A DNA stretch of 64,000 nt from CAWBRT01 sp963696525. GTDB taxonomy: Bacteria > Acidobacteriota > Terriglobia > Terriglobales > Acidobacteriaceae. The stretch lies in the NCBI GenBank assembly GCA_963696525.1, contig CAVOKO010000009.1:62001-126000 (forward strand). Direction: 5' to 3'. Shown here piece after piece: positions 25,320 through 34,991 of the stretch (its first letter is position 1; the number at the start of each line of letters is the position of its first letter). Below the pieces are notes generated by a model that saw nothing but the letters and a program-made list of their open reading frames with translations, had not been told where the DNA came from and ran no database searches. The translations under genes and the position numbers were made by a program.

Positions 25320-25992
25320 GCAATCCAAGAAACTATCCCAGGTTAGCGCCGAACATCGCGGCGCGGAACCTGGGGCACCCGACAGAGGAAACAGCCGAAG
25401 AGTTTTATCAAAAAGCCCAGAGCGGCACGGAGTAAGACAGTCTAATGGGATGCTTCGCTCCGTTTCACTACGCTCAGCATGACACCCTGAAACACCGCAG
25501 CGAGCGGTGCTCCACATTAGCTCACAACTAGCGCATCAACTACCCCGCCCTAGCTTCGCTAGAACGGGGCACCCGGCAATCCAAGAAACTACCCCACGTT
25601 AGCCAACAGCGAGCGAACATGGGGCACCCGACAGAGGAAACAACTGAAGAGTTTTCTCAAAAAGCCCAGAGCAGCACGGAGTAAGACAGTCTTATGGGAT
25701 GCTTCGCTCCGTTTCACTACGCTCAGCATGACACCCTGAAACACCGCAGCGAGCGGTGCTCCACATTAGCTCACAACTAGCGCATCAACTACCCCGCCCT
25801 AGCTTCGCTAGAACGGGGCACCCGGCAATCCAAGAAACTACCCCACGTTAGCCAACAGCGAGCGAACATGGGGCACCCGACAGAGGAAACAGCCGAAGAG
25901 TTTTATCAAAAAGCCCAGAGCGGCACGGAGTAAGACAGTCTAATGGGATGCTTCGCTCCGTTTCACTACGCTCAGCATGACACCCTGAAACC
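25320..25992. repeat. Tandem repeat, 249-bp unit, about 2.7 copies
   Basis: GACAGAGGAAAC occurs at 25381, 25630 and 25879, exactly 249 bp apart. Each unit contains a family A hairpin with the GTTAGCC stem, the sequence GAAGAGTTTTMTCAAAAAG, GATGCTTCGCTCCGTTTC, GCTCAGCATGACACCCTG, and (in the first two) a second hairpin with the CCCTAGC stem. Copies differ at only a few bases, so the duplication is recent. No gene lies inside. Confidence 0.9.
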
Positions 25993-26031
25993 TATGCAAC
26001 GAACCCAGACCCTGGTAACGAACCTAGAACC

Positions 26032-29000
26032 CTAGCGGCTGAGCACAGGGGTCGGTTCGGTGGTTTCGACTAGTTCCCTTTTCCTGCTCATGCGGTGTCC
26101 TGCCCAGCTTTGCAGGTTATCGAGATAGGTGTAGATCACCGGCGTGATGTAGAGCGTAATCAACTGCGAGAACATCAGGCCGCCGACCACCGCCCAGCCC
26201 AGCGGACGCCGCGACTCCGCGCCCGCGCCCATGCCGAGGGCGATCGGCAAGGTTCCCATCAAGGCGGCCATGGTGGTCATCATGATCGGGCGGAAGCGGA
26301 CGAGGCAGCCTTCGTAAATGGCTTCCGCGGCCGTCTTGCCTTCCGAGCGTTGCGCCGCCAGCGCGAAGTCGATCATCATGATGGCGTTCTTCTTGACGAT
26401 GCCGACCAGCATGATGATGCCCACGAACGAGTACAGATTGAGGTCCATGTGCAGAATCATCAGCGTGACCAGGGCGCCAAAGCCGGCGGAGGGCAGTCCG
26501 GAGAGAATAGTGATGGGATGAATGAAGCTCTCGTAAAGAATTCCCAAGACGATGTAGATCACCAGAATCGACAACAGCAGCAGCCAGCCCAGGCCGCTGA
26601 TGGAGGACTGGAAGGCCTGCGCGGTTCCCTGGAAGCTGCCGGTAATGGTGGCCGGCAAGGACTGGGCAACCTTCTCCACCTTGCCGACGGTTGCGCCGAG
26701 AGCCACGCCGGGCGCGGGATTGAACGAAATGGTCACCGCCGGCAACTGGCCCTGGTGATTCACCGTGAGTGGGCCCACGGAACGGGTGAGCGTGGCCACG
26801 GTGTTCAAAGGCACCAGTTGGCCTGAAGAGGAACGGACATAGAGCAGCGAGAGCGCTTCGGGATCGAGCTGAAAGTCCGGCTGCACTTCGACGATGACGC
26901 GATAAGCGGTATTGGAGGCGTAGATGGTGGAAATCTGTATCTGCCCGTAGGCGTAGCCGAGCGCGTCCTGCACCTGCTGAGCGGTGATCCCCAGCGTGGA
27001 AGCTTTATCGCGATCGATATTGATATCGATCTGAGGATTTTTCAACTGCAGATCGCTGGTCACATCCTGCAGCTCGGGTTCCCGGACGAGCTGGGCTTCC
27101 ATTTTTTGAGCTTCGCGGTAGAGTTCCTGCGTGTCCGGACCTTGCAGGGTGTATTGATAGAGACTTTTGCTCAGGCGTCCGCCGATCTGGATGGAAGGCG
27201 GGGCTTGCGGATAGGCGGTCATGCCTGGAACCTTCAAAAAATCACGGCGCAAAGAGGCCACGATGTCCTGCACCGGCGGGCGATGCGCGCGCGGGATGAG
27301 GCGCGCAAACATGCGGCCGTTGTTACCGGCGCCCCAGCCGCCGATGGCGCACATGAATTTCGAAACGTAAGGATTCTTTTGAACATATTCGGCCAGGGCG
27401 AGCTGATGCGCCTTCATGCTTTCGAACGAGATGCCCTGGTTGGCTTCGGTCATGGTGAAAATCTGCCCAGTGTCATCGGTAGGCAAAAAGCCTTTGGGCA
27501 TGATGGCGAAAAGGTAGCCGGTGATGACCAACACGACCAGAGAGGTCACCAGGGTCACCAGGCGATGACGGATCGCCTTCTTCAGGCTCCGTCATAGAGA
27601 TGAAGCATGCCCTGAAAGACGCCCTCCGACCAGCGGTAGAGCGCGTTGTGTTTGCTTTCGGAGGCAGGCCGCAGGAAACGGCTGCACAGCATGGGCGTCA
27701 GCGTGAGCGAGACGAAGCCGGAGACCAGGATGGCGGTGCTGATGGTGACCGCGAATTCGTGCAGCAGGCGGCCCAGGAGGCCGCCCATGAAGAGCACCGG
27801 GATGAAGACCGCGGCCAGCGAGAGCGTCATCGAGAGGATGGTGAAGCCGATTTCGCGCGAGCCGATCCAGCGCCGCTTCCATCGGCGTTTCGCCCATCTC
27901 CATGTGGCGGACGATGTTTTCCAGCATCACGATGGCGTCGTCCACCACGAAGCCGACCGAGAGCGTGAGCGCCATCAGCGAGAGGTTGTCGACGCTGTAG
28001 CCGAGCAGGTACATCACCGCGAAGGTGCCGACGATCGACATCGGCAGCGCCAGGCTGGGAATGATCGGTGGCCGAAATATTCCGCAGGAAGAGGAAGATC
28101 ACCAGCATCACCAGGGCCATGGTCAGCAACAGCGTGAACTTCACGTCGTCGACCGAATCGCGAATGGACTCCGAGCGGTCGTAGAGCGTCTCGATGTGGA
28201 CGGCGGCCGGAATCTGCAGGCGAAACTGCGGCATCAAGGCGCTTGATGTTGTCGACTACCTCGACGGTGTTGGTGCCGGGCTGGCGCTGGATGGCCAGCA
28301 CCATGGAGCGGTCGACGCCCTTGGAGGTCCCGAACCAGCTGGCGGTCTTGTCGTTTTCGACGCTGTCGACCACTTCCCCCAGCTCGGCCAGACGCACCGG
28401 GTTGCCGTTGCGATAGGCGACGATCAGCGGCCGGTAATCCTTGGCCCGCCACAGCTGTCCATTGGGATTGTTGACCGTGAACGCCTGGTGCGCGCCGTAG
28501 AGGGTGCCGGTGGGCTCGTTGACGTTGCCCTTCTGGATGGCGGTTACAACTTCGTCGATGCCGATCTGCGCGGCTGGCCAGCAGCCGCGGGTTGAGCTGG
28601 ATATGCGGCGAATACTTCTGCGCGCCGAAAACGCTGACCTGCGCCACGCCGTCGATCATGGAGATGCGCTGCGCCATGGTGGTCTCGGCGTACTCGTCGA
28701 CATCGGAAAGCCGCAGGGTCGGCGAGTAGAGCGCCAAGTAGAGGACCGGCTGATCGGCCGGATTCACTTTCTGGAACGAGGGCGGATAAGGCAGGTTATT
28801 GGGCAGATCGCGCTGCGCCTTGGCGATCATGGCTTGCACGTCCTGCGCCGCCGCGTCGATGTTGCGCGCCAGGCGTGAACTGCAAAGTGATGTTGGTGAC
28901 GCCCGAGAAAGCTGGTCGAGGTCATCTGGTCGATGCCGGCGATGGTGGAGAACTGCTTCTCCAGCGGCATCGCCACCGAGCTGGCCATGGTCTCCGGACT

Positions 29001-29163
29001 GGCGCCCGGCAGCGGTGACGGTCACCAGAATCGTCGGAAAATCGACGTTCGGAAGATCGCTGACCGGCAGCAGACGATAGCCCGCGATTCCGAAAAGCAG
29101 AATCGCCGCCATGACCAGCGTGGTCATGACCGGCCGTTTGATAAAAATCTCGGCGATGTTCAT
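26032..29163 (-). pseudogene. RND efflux pump inner-membrane subunit (AcrB/MdtB-like), frameshifted
   Basis: The span of 3132 bp is the usual length for an RND transporter (about 1040 residues), but the frame is broken at least seven times. It starts MNIAEIFIKRPVMTTLVMAAILLFGIAGYRLLPVSDLP and includes the periplasmic segment QDVQAMIAKAQRDLP, the GFVVDDAIVMLENI helix with the proton-relay Asp pair, GRLLHEFAVTIS and the C-terminal MIDFALAAQRSEG...FRPIMMTTMAALMGTLPIAL. Each break can be repaired by one base: extra bases near 29012, 28905, 28872, 28577, 28242, 28072 and 27868, and a missing C near 27586. The part after 27558 is intact. Most likely one functional drug- or metal-efflux gene with sequence errors. 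Confidence 0.85.
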
Positions 29164-30394
29164 GAGCGTTTTTCCTGCACGCTGCTGGAGATCGGCTTGC
29201 GGAGTCTTCCGCTCGCTTGATGTCTACCTTGGAGCCGGGCACGAGCCGAACATGGCCGTCGGTGACCACCGTCTCACCGGGAGCTCACGCCCTTCTCGAC
29301 GATGAGCTGGCCGTGGTACAGCGGACCGAGTTTGACGAGCCGCATCTCGACTGTCTTATCGGCCTTGACGACAAACAGGTATGGACCCTGTTGGCCGCTC
29401 TGCACGGCCTGCGACGGAACCGTCGTAGCATTCGGACGATTGTTCAGGGTCAGCACAACGGTGACGAACTGCCCGGGCCACAGCGTGTTGTCTTTGTTCG
29501 GGAAAGGTGGCTTTCAACGTGATGGTTCCGGTGGTGCGGTCCACCGTATTGTCGATGAAAGTTACTTTGTCCGATATCGGCCGGAACCGTCGTCGAGGGG
29601 ATGGTCGCCTGCACCTCAAGGCCGCCCTTCGCCATCTGCTGCTTGACGTCGGGAAGGAACTGCTCTGGGATCGAGAAGCTGGCGTAAATCGGCGAGACCT
29701 CGTTGATGGTGACCAGCGGCAGATCGTTGGCTTTGGAAACGTTGCCGGGATACAACTGCAAATTTCCGGTGCGGCCATTGATGGGCGAGTAGATTTTGGT
29801 GAAGGTGACGCTGACCCTGGCGGACTCGACCGCGCCTTCATCGGCGAGCACCGCGGCTTCGGCCTGATCGGCGGCCGACATCATGTTTTCGTAGAGCTCG
29901 CGGGCAATGACGCCTTCCTTGAATAGCGCGGCGTAGCGGGTGGCATTGGAACGCGCAGTCACGGCCGTGGCTTTGTCCCGCGCCAACTGTCCTTTGGCCT
30001 TCAGCAGGTCGGCGTCAAAGCTGCGCGGATCGAGCTGAAAAAGCAATTGCCCCTTCTTTACGAAATCCCCTTCCTTAAAAAACGCCTGGTTGATTTCGGC
30101 GCTAACCATGGTCTTGATCTGGACCATCGAGTAGGGTGCGATGGTGCCCACGGCATTGACGACGATAGGCACATCGCGCTGCTCGGCCTGGGCGACGGAA
30201 ACCGGAACCGCGGGCATGGCGGCCGACTGCTTGGAGTTGGCTTGATGACAAGCAGCACTCAGCAGCAGCAGGACGGCCAGTGAAATCACGCCGGCGAAGA
30301 GTAGCGTGCGCCGCGCAAAAGCAGCGCTTGCCGGGAATCTCGGGCAAAGGGATTCAGGGGCCGCGGCCGGAAGAGGGTGCAGCGAGAATTTCAT
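29160..30394 (-). pseudogene. RND efflux membrane fusion protein (HlyD/AcrA-like), frameshifted
   Basis: The start at 30394 has CAGGAACC upstream. The protein begins with a signal/anchor (RRTLLFAGVISLAVLLLLSAACHQ, a possible lipobox at SAAC) and continues VNAVGTIAPYSMVQIKTMVSAEINQ, FKEGDFVKKGQLLFQLDPR, the alpha-hairpin and YSPINGRTGNLQLYPGNVSKANDLPLVTINE. Frame breaks near 29570, 29513 and 29280 each look like one extra base; repaired, it reads through KVTFIDNTVDRTTGTITLKATFP and LTLNNRPNATTVPSQAV. The stop at 29160 overlapping the RND start is inferred. It joins the inner-membrane pump to an outer-membrane channel, which is not encoded nearby. Confidence 0.8.
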
Positions 30395-31142
30395 GTTGTT
30401 GGTTCCTGTATTTCGGTGAGAGCTTGCCGGGAAGCGCGCTTCCGGGAAGTTGCTGAATTTTTCGGCTTGGCGGCCGGGGCGCGGTGCCGGGGGGCCGGGA
30501 TCGGCGGACATGCCGTCAAGCCAGATCGAAACCATCAGACGGCAAGCCTCGCGCGTATCGGTGGTTGCGTCGACATCTCCGACGGCATCTCCAGCAACAT
30601 CGAGCGGGCCGAAAAGTTCCTTGATGAGCGAATGGTAACCCACCGCGCCGATGAAGGTGCGCGCGGCCATGACCGGATCGGCGGAGCGCAAGACTCCCAG
30701 GCGCATCTGCTGGCGCAGGTAGTTGGCCAGCACCTCGAAGTATTCGACAATGAAGTGCCCGAAAAAGCGCCGCGACAATTCGTGCCGCTCGAGGGCGCAG
30801 AACAGCGAGAGACGGGTGGTCGCGTGATCTCGCGTCCGGCGTTCAAGCGTCCACTCGGCGACGGCCAGCAGCGCTTCGCGCACGTTGGCGGCTCCGGCCA
30901 GCAACTCTTCCAGGCGGAGATGGAAATCTTCCGAGCGCACCTTGGCTTCGAGCACCGCCCAGTACAACTCTTCCTTACTGGGAAAATGGCGGAAAATCAG
31001 GGCTTCGTTGACCTGCGCCTGGGCCGCGATCTGGCGCGTCGTGGTGCCCTCAAAGCCTTTCTCGGCAAACATCTCGGTGGCGAATCGCGAGAATCTGCTG
31101 GCGCCGGTCTACGGAAGAAATTCTTTGCTGCGTGGTAGTCAT
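30391..31142 (-). CDS. TetR/AcrR family regulator of the efflux operon (frameshifted)
   Basis: The start at 31142 gives MTTTQQRISSVDRRQQILAI; one extra C near 31086 shifts into the long frame MFAEKGFEGTTTRQIAAQAQVNEALIFRHFPSKEELY, a classic TetR helix-turn-helix. A C-terminal helical domain follows. In the sequence as given there is no stop before the fusion-protein start, so the two read as one ORF; a one-base correction at the C6 run (30486-30491) would end the gene with TGA overlapping the next ATG. Repression of the tetR-MFP-RND operon is likely; a palindrome sits 12 bp upstream. Confidence 0.82.
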
Positions 31143-31153
31143 GGCCTAAAGAT

Positions 31154-31171
31154 GTAAGTAATTGCTTACTT
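31154..31171. promoter_or_regulatory. Candidate TetR operator
   Basis: GTAAG-N6-CTTAC at 31154-31169 overlaps AAGTAA-N4-TTACTT at 31156-31171, a near-perfect palindrome 12-30 bp upstream of the tetR start. Its size and position suit an autoregulatory site of a TetR repressor. Confidence 0.6.
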
Positions 31172-31356
31172 TATCGTTCCGAGGCGAGTACGTCAATATT
31201 ACTGTGGTTACCTGCGGGCACGCAGCTACTCTGAACCCATAGCCAAAAAAGTTCGCCCCCCGTAGCCTCCCAGCATCCTAATAGGTAAGGGCGGAGACAG
31301 GCTTCCAGATACACACGAACGATATACAGATATACATAAGAAAAGGTAGGACTTAC

Positions 31357-32748
31357 GTGACGGCTACAATTCCTCGTATCGTGATTGTAGGCGCTGGATT
31401 TGGCGGCCTGTATGCGGCCCGCAAACTGGCGCGCCGGCCGGTCAGGGTTACGCTCGTCGACCGCAAGAATCACCACACCTTTCAGCCCTTGCTCTACCAA
31501 GTGGCGACCGCCGGGCTCTCGCCGGGTGAGATTGCCCATCCGATTCGAGCTGTTTTCAAGCACGACAAGAACATAGAGGTTCTGCTGGACGAGGTAACGG
31601 GATTCGACCTGGAGCACCGCCAAGTGCAATTGCACGGCGACCGGCTGGGATACGATTACCTGATCGTAGCGGCGGGCGCCACCCACGCCTACTTTGGCCA
31701 CGAGGATTGGGAGGCGATTGCTCCGGGTCTGAAAACCTTGGAGGACGCCACAGAGATCCGCCGCCGAATCCTGCTGGCGTTTGAAATCGCGGAAAGGCGG
31801 GCACGGCTGGAGCGCAAGCTCGATCCGATTAATTTTGTCATCGTCGGCGGCGGGCCTACAGGGGTGGAGTTGGCGGGCGCGGTCGCCGAAATCGCGCACC
31901 GCGTGGTGGCCGGCAACTTCCGCTCCATCGACCCGAGCCGGGCCAGGATAATCCTGCTGGAAGCAGGTCCACGAGTGCTGCCCAGCTATACGGAAGACCT
32001 CTCGCTCAGCGCCGAGCGGCAGCTACGGAAGCTCGGGGTCGAAGTGATGGACAACTGCATGGTGAACGGAGTGGAAGCCAACCAAATACACTTCGGCAAC
32101 AGCAGCCTAGAGGCGTCGGTCATTTTGTGGGCGGCGGGGGTTGCCGCTTCGCCGCTGGGAAAAATGCTCGATGCGCCGCTCAACCGTGCGGGACGCGTGT
32201 TGGTCGAGCCGGACCTGACGATTCCAGGTCATCCCGAGGTCTTTATCGTCGGCGATATGGCGTCGGTAAAAGAGGCGGACGGGAAAGCGGTGCCTGGGGT
32301 CGCCCCGGCGGCAATCCAGATGGGGGAATACGCGGCGCGGACCATCCTCGACGAGGCCGCGGGTGGGCCACGTGCGGGCCGGATAGGGGCGACGGATCGC
32401 CCTCCGGTTGGCCTCGAGCGACCAGGTTTCCGCTACTGGGATAAAGGAAGCCTGGCTACCATCGGCCGCAACGCCGGAATCGCGCAGATAGGCCGCGTGC
32501 ATCTCTCCGGGTTAATCGCCTGGCTGGCCTGGCTGCTGGTGCACGTTTATTTTCTGATCGGCTTCCGCAATCGTCTACAGGTGATCTGGGAGTGGGCGTG
32601 GGCCTATTTCCGCTATCAGAAGGGCGCACGGCTGATCACGGGAAACAGCGACAGCATCACGCCCGATGCGATGCTCGATGACGTGGCGCACGATGAGAAT
32701 GAGCGCGCAGCCAAGCTGGAAAATCCGCCGGAGCGCAAGGTATCCTGA
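31357..32748 (+). CDS. ndh: Type II NADH:quinone oxidoreductase (NDH-2)
   Basis: 463 residues starting at a GTG at 31357 with AAGGTAGG upstream. NDH-2 passes electrons from NADH to quinone at the inner membrane without pumping protons. The FAD motif is VIVGAGFGGLYAARKLARRP; RKNHHTFQPLLYQVATAGLSPGEIA is the family signature quoted in part as FQPLLYQVATAGLS; the NADH motif is IVGGGPTGVELAGAVAE; FIVGDMAS binds FAD. The C-terminus has a hydrophobic segment LIAWLAWLLVHVYFLIGF that anchors the protein. TATACA-rich sequence at 31322-31336 may be the -10 region. Confidence 0.92.
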   Translation: MTATIPRIVIVGAGFGGLYAARKLARRPVRVTLVDRKNHHTFQPLLYQVATAGLSPGEIAHPIRAVFKHDKNIEVLLDEVTGFDLEHRQVQLHGDRLGYDYLIVAAGATHAYFGHEDWEAIAPGLKTLEDATEIRRRILLAFEIAERRARLERKLDPINFVIVGGGPTGVELAGAVAEIAHRVVAGNFRSIDPSRARIILLEAGPRVLPSYTEDLSLSAERQLRKLGVEVMDNCMVNGVEANQIHFGNSSLEASVILWAAGVAASPLGKMLDAPLNRAGRVLVEPDLTIPGHPEVFIVGDMASVKEADGKAVPGVAPAAIQMGEYAARTILDEAAGGPRAGRIGATDRPPVGLERPGFRYWDKGSLATIGRNAGIAQIGRVHLSGLIAWLAWLLVHVYFLIGFRNRLQVIWEWAWAYFRYQKGARLITGNSDSITPDAMLDDVAHDENERAAKLENPPERKVS

Positions 32749-32780
32749 GAGAACAACGCTGGAACAACGGGAGCGTATCC

Positions 32781-33089
32781 ATGGGCAGGATAGCCAAAAG
32801 GCAGGAGCCAGCAAATGCTGTACATCCAGGCGAAGTACTGCGGGAAGAATTCATGGTTCCGATGGGGCTGACCTCGACGGAGCTGGCCGCGCATCTGCAT
32901 ACTTCCGTACCACGCGTGAACGACATTGTGCGCGAGCGGCGCGCGATTACCGCCGATACCGCCATGCGGCTGGCCAGGTACTTCGGCACTTCGGCCAAGC
33001 TTTGGATGGGGTTGCAGGCGGAGTACGATCTGGATTTGGCAGCCGCCAACCGCGACATACGGAAGATCAAACCAAGAGCGATCGCCTGA
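32781..33089 (+). CDS. higA: HigA-type antitoxin, orphan
   Basis: 102 residues. HPGEVLREEFMVPMGLTSTELAAHLHTSVPRVNDIVRERRAITADTA is the XRE-type HTH of HigA addiction modules (quoted as example of the family's HPGE..L.EE.. start), and FGTSAKLWMGLQAEYDLDLA is the usual C-terminal part. In type II HigBA modules the toxin HigB gene normally lies just upstream. Here NDH-2 ends 32 bp before and no HigB-like ORF is present on either side, so this is either a toxin-free relic or a plain transcription factor. Confidence 0.85.
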   Translation: MGRIAKRQEPANAVHPGEVLREEFMVPMGLTSTELAAHLHTSVPRVNDIVRERRAITADTAMRLARYFGTSAKLWMGLQAEYDLDLAAANRDIRKIKPRAIA

Positions 33090-33154
33090 TCGTCGGCTTC
33101 TTAGCAGACTGCTGGAGCAGTTCGACAGAAAGTGTAGCTCTGTTTTGCGCGAGG

Positions 33155-33198
33155 AATGCATAGACCCTCACGTCGCGCGGCGCTCCTCAGGGTGACAC
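33155..33198. repeat. Dispersed repeat sharing the GCATAGACCCTCACGTCGCG word
   Basis: Same word followed by GCTCCTCAGGGTGACA as at 10773-10820. It lies between higA and the TPR gene. Confidence 0.6.
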
Positions 33199-33270
33199 TC
33201 AAATCATCGAAGGCTTCGGTCCGACACCGCCGCAGACGCTCGGCAGCGATATAATCGAGCTATCTTGACT

Positions 33271-34890
33271 ATGCCTCGGCTCATCTTTCGGTTGGCGGTT
33301 GCCTTTGGTCTTTGCGCGGGCGTGGGGTTATCGTGCCTTGCACAAAGCGCGGTGCCACCGGTGCAGACACTGTTGATTCTGCCCTTTGAGAACCGCTCCA
33401 AGTCTCCGGGGCTGGAGTGGATTGGCGAGTCGTTTCCCGAGATCCTTGCGGAGCGCCTGGCTTCGCCCTCGATGTACATTATCAGCCGCGAAGACCGGGT
33501 CTATGCCTTCGACCGCATGGGAATTCCCGTCACCACGCGGCCCTCGCACGCCACCAAGTATCGAATTGCCGAGCAGATGGATTGCGACTACATGGTGATG
33601 GGCGACTACAACTTCGACGGGTTGACGTTCACCGCGCGCGCCACCGTGCTCGACATGAAGCAGTTGCGCGAATCGGCGATGCTGGAGGCCTCGGGGCCGC
33701 TGCTGAAACTGATCGATGTGCAGACGGATCTCGCCTGGCAGTTACTGAAAACCATGCAGCCGCAGAGCACGATCAGCCGAGAAGAGATGATCCGTTCGGC
33801 CAAGGCGATTCGCCTGGATTCCTTCGAAAACTACGTGCGGGGCATGCTGGCCGCCACCCGGCAGGAAAGAGTCAGGCGATTCCGCGAGGCTATACGCTTC
33901 AATCCGCAGTACACGCTGGCGATGTTTCAACTGGGCAAGACCTATTATGCAAACCGCGAATACGAATCGGCGGCCAGTTGGCTCAGCCGGATTCCGCAGG
34001 CGGACCCGAAAGCGGGCGAGGCGTACTTTCTGCTCGGTTTGGCGTATTACAACCAGGGGCAATTCGAGCACGCTGAAGACGCATTCAGGGTCACGATCTC
34101 CAAGCTTCCGCTGCCCGAGGTCTATAACAATCTTGGGGCGGCAGCGTTGCGGAGGGGCCAGCGGAGCGCTTTGCAACTGCTGCTGAAGACGATCGAAATC
34201 GATCCCCACGATCCCGATTACCGCTTCAATCTTGCCTTGGCGCTGTACCGGTTTGGCGATCCGGCGATGGCGGTGAAGAACCTTCGCGAGTCACTGGCGA
34301 GATATCCGACCGACAGTGAAGCGGGACAGTTTCTCGATCAGATCGGCGGCGCGCCTGTGGGCGCGGCAGGTGAAAGCTCCGGGGCCCCGGCTGCCGCCAT
34401 CGCCAAGCTGCCGCTACCCCGCATTAAACGGAACTACGACGAGAGTTCGTTCCGCATGCTGGCGCTTGAAATTCAAAACTCAACCAAAGCGGCGCACCAG
34501 CCGGGCGGCAACTCGCAAACCATGTATCACATCCAGCACGGCACGGAACTGCTGGATCGAGGGTTGACAGCGGACGCGGAAAACGAATTTCAGGAGGCGC
34601 TCAGGATCGAGCCGGCGAGCGCGGCTGCTCATGCCGGCCTGGCTAGAGCGGCCGAGGCGAAGGGCGACGCAGCCACGGCGCGAACGGAGGCGTCCACTTC
34701 GATTGGGCTGCATCCCACGGCGGCGGCCTATCTGGTGCTGGCGCGGGCAGACATGCGGCAAAAGCTGTTTGCTTCGGCGTCCCAGAACGTTGCCCAGGCG
34801 CTGGCGCTCGAACCGGGCAATGCCGAGGCGCTGACGCTTAAGCAAGAGGTTGTGGCGCGCGCAGCGCAGGCCACGGAGTCAACGCACTAG
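33271..34890 (+). CDS. Secreted TPR-repeat protein
   Basis: 539 residues from the ATG at 33271 (a TTG at 33265 is less likely). The signal peptide is PRLIFRLAVAFGLCAGVGLSCLAQ. The first 150 residues (LLILPFENRSKSPGLEWIGESFPEIL, MYIISREDRVYAF, YMVMGDYNFD) resemble the TolB/FlgO-like domain that often precedes TPRs. TPR units follow from about residue 205 (NPQYTLAMFQLGKTYYANREY; KAGEAYFLLGLAYYNQGQFE; DPDYRFNLALALYRFGD) and again after 430. A periplasmic scaffold role is likely; the partner is unknown. Confidence 0.8.
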   Translation: MPRLIFRLAVAFGLCAGVGLSCLAQSAVPPVQTLLILPFENRSKSPGLEWIGESFPEILAERLASPSMYIISREDRVYAFDRMGIPVTTRPSHATKYRIAEQMDCDYMVMGDYNFDGLTFTARATVLDMKQLRESAMLEASGPLLKLIDVQTDLAWQLLKTMQPQSTISREEMIRSAKAIRLDSFENYVRGMLAATRQERVRRFREAIRFNPQYTLAMFQLGKTYYANREYESAASWLSRIPQADPKAGEAYFLLGLAYYNQGQFEHAEDAFRVTISKLPLPEVYNNLGAAALRRGQRSALQLLLKTIEIDPHDPDYRFNLALALYRFGDPAMAVKNLRESLARYPTDSEAGQFLDQIGGAPVGAAGESSGAPAAAIAKLPLPRIKRNYDESSFRMLALEIQNSTKAAHQPGGNSQTMYHIQHGTELLDRGLTADAENEFQEALRIEPASAAAHAGLARAAEAKGDAATARTEASTSIGLHPTAAAYLVLARADMRQKLFASASQNVAQALALEPGNAEALTLKQEVVARAAQATESTH

Positions 34891-34991
34891 AGCAGCGCGG
34901 TCAAGTAACTGAATGGAGATCTCATTCCGGGCCGGAAAGAGGGCAAGAAGATGGATAGCGCCGGTTGCAAAAGGATTCCGAGGATAAGCCC

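Noticed and set aside
25320..25992. CRISPR array
   Set aside because: The repeated unit is 249 bp with no short repeat/unique spacer alternation, and no cas genes are near.
29450..31072. Genuine TetR-membrane fusion protein chimera
   Set aside because: A cytoplasmic repressor fused to an exported adaptor is implausible; a one-base correction restores two coupled genes.
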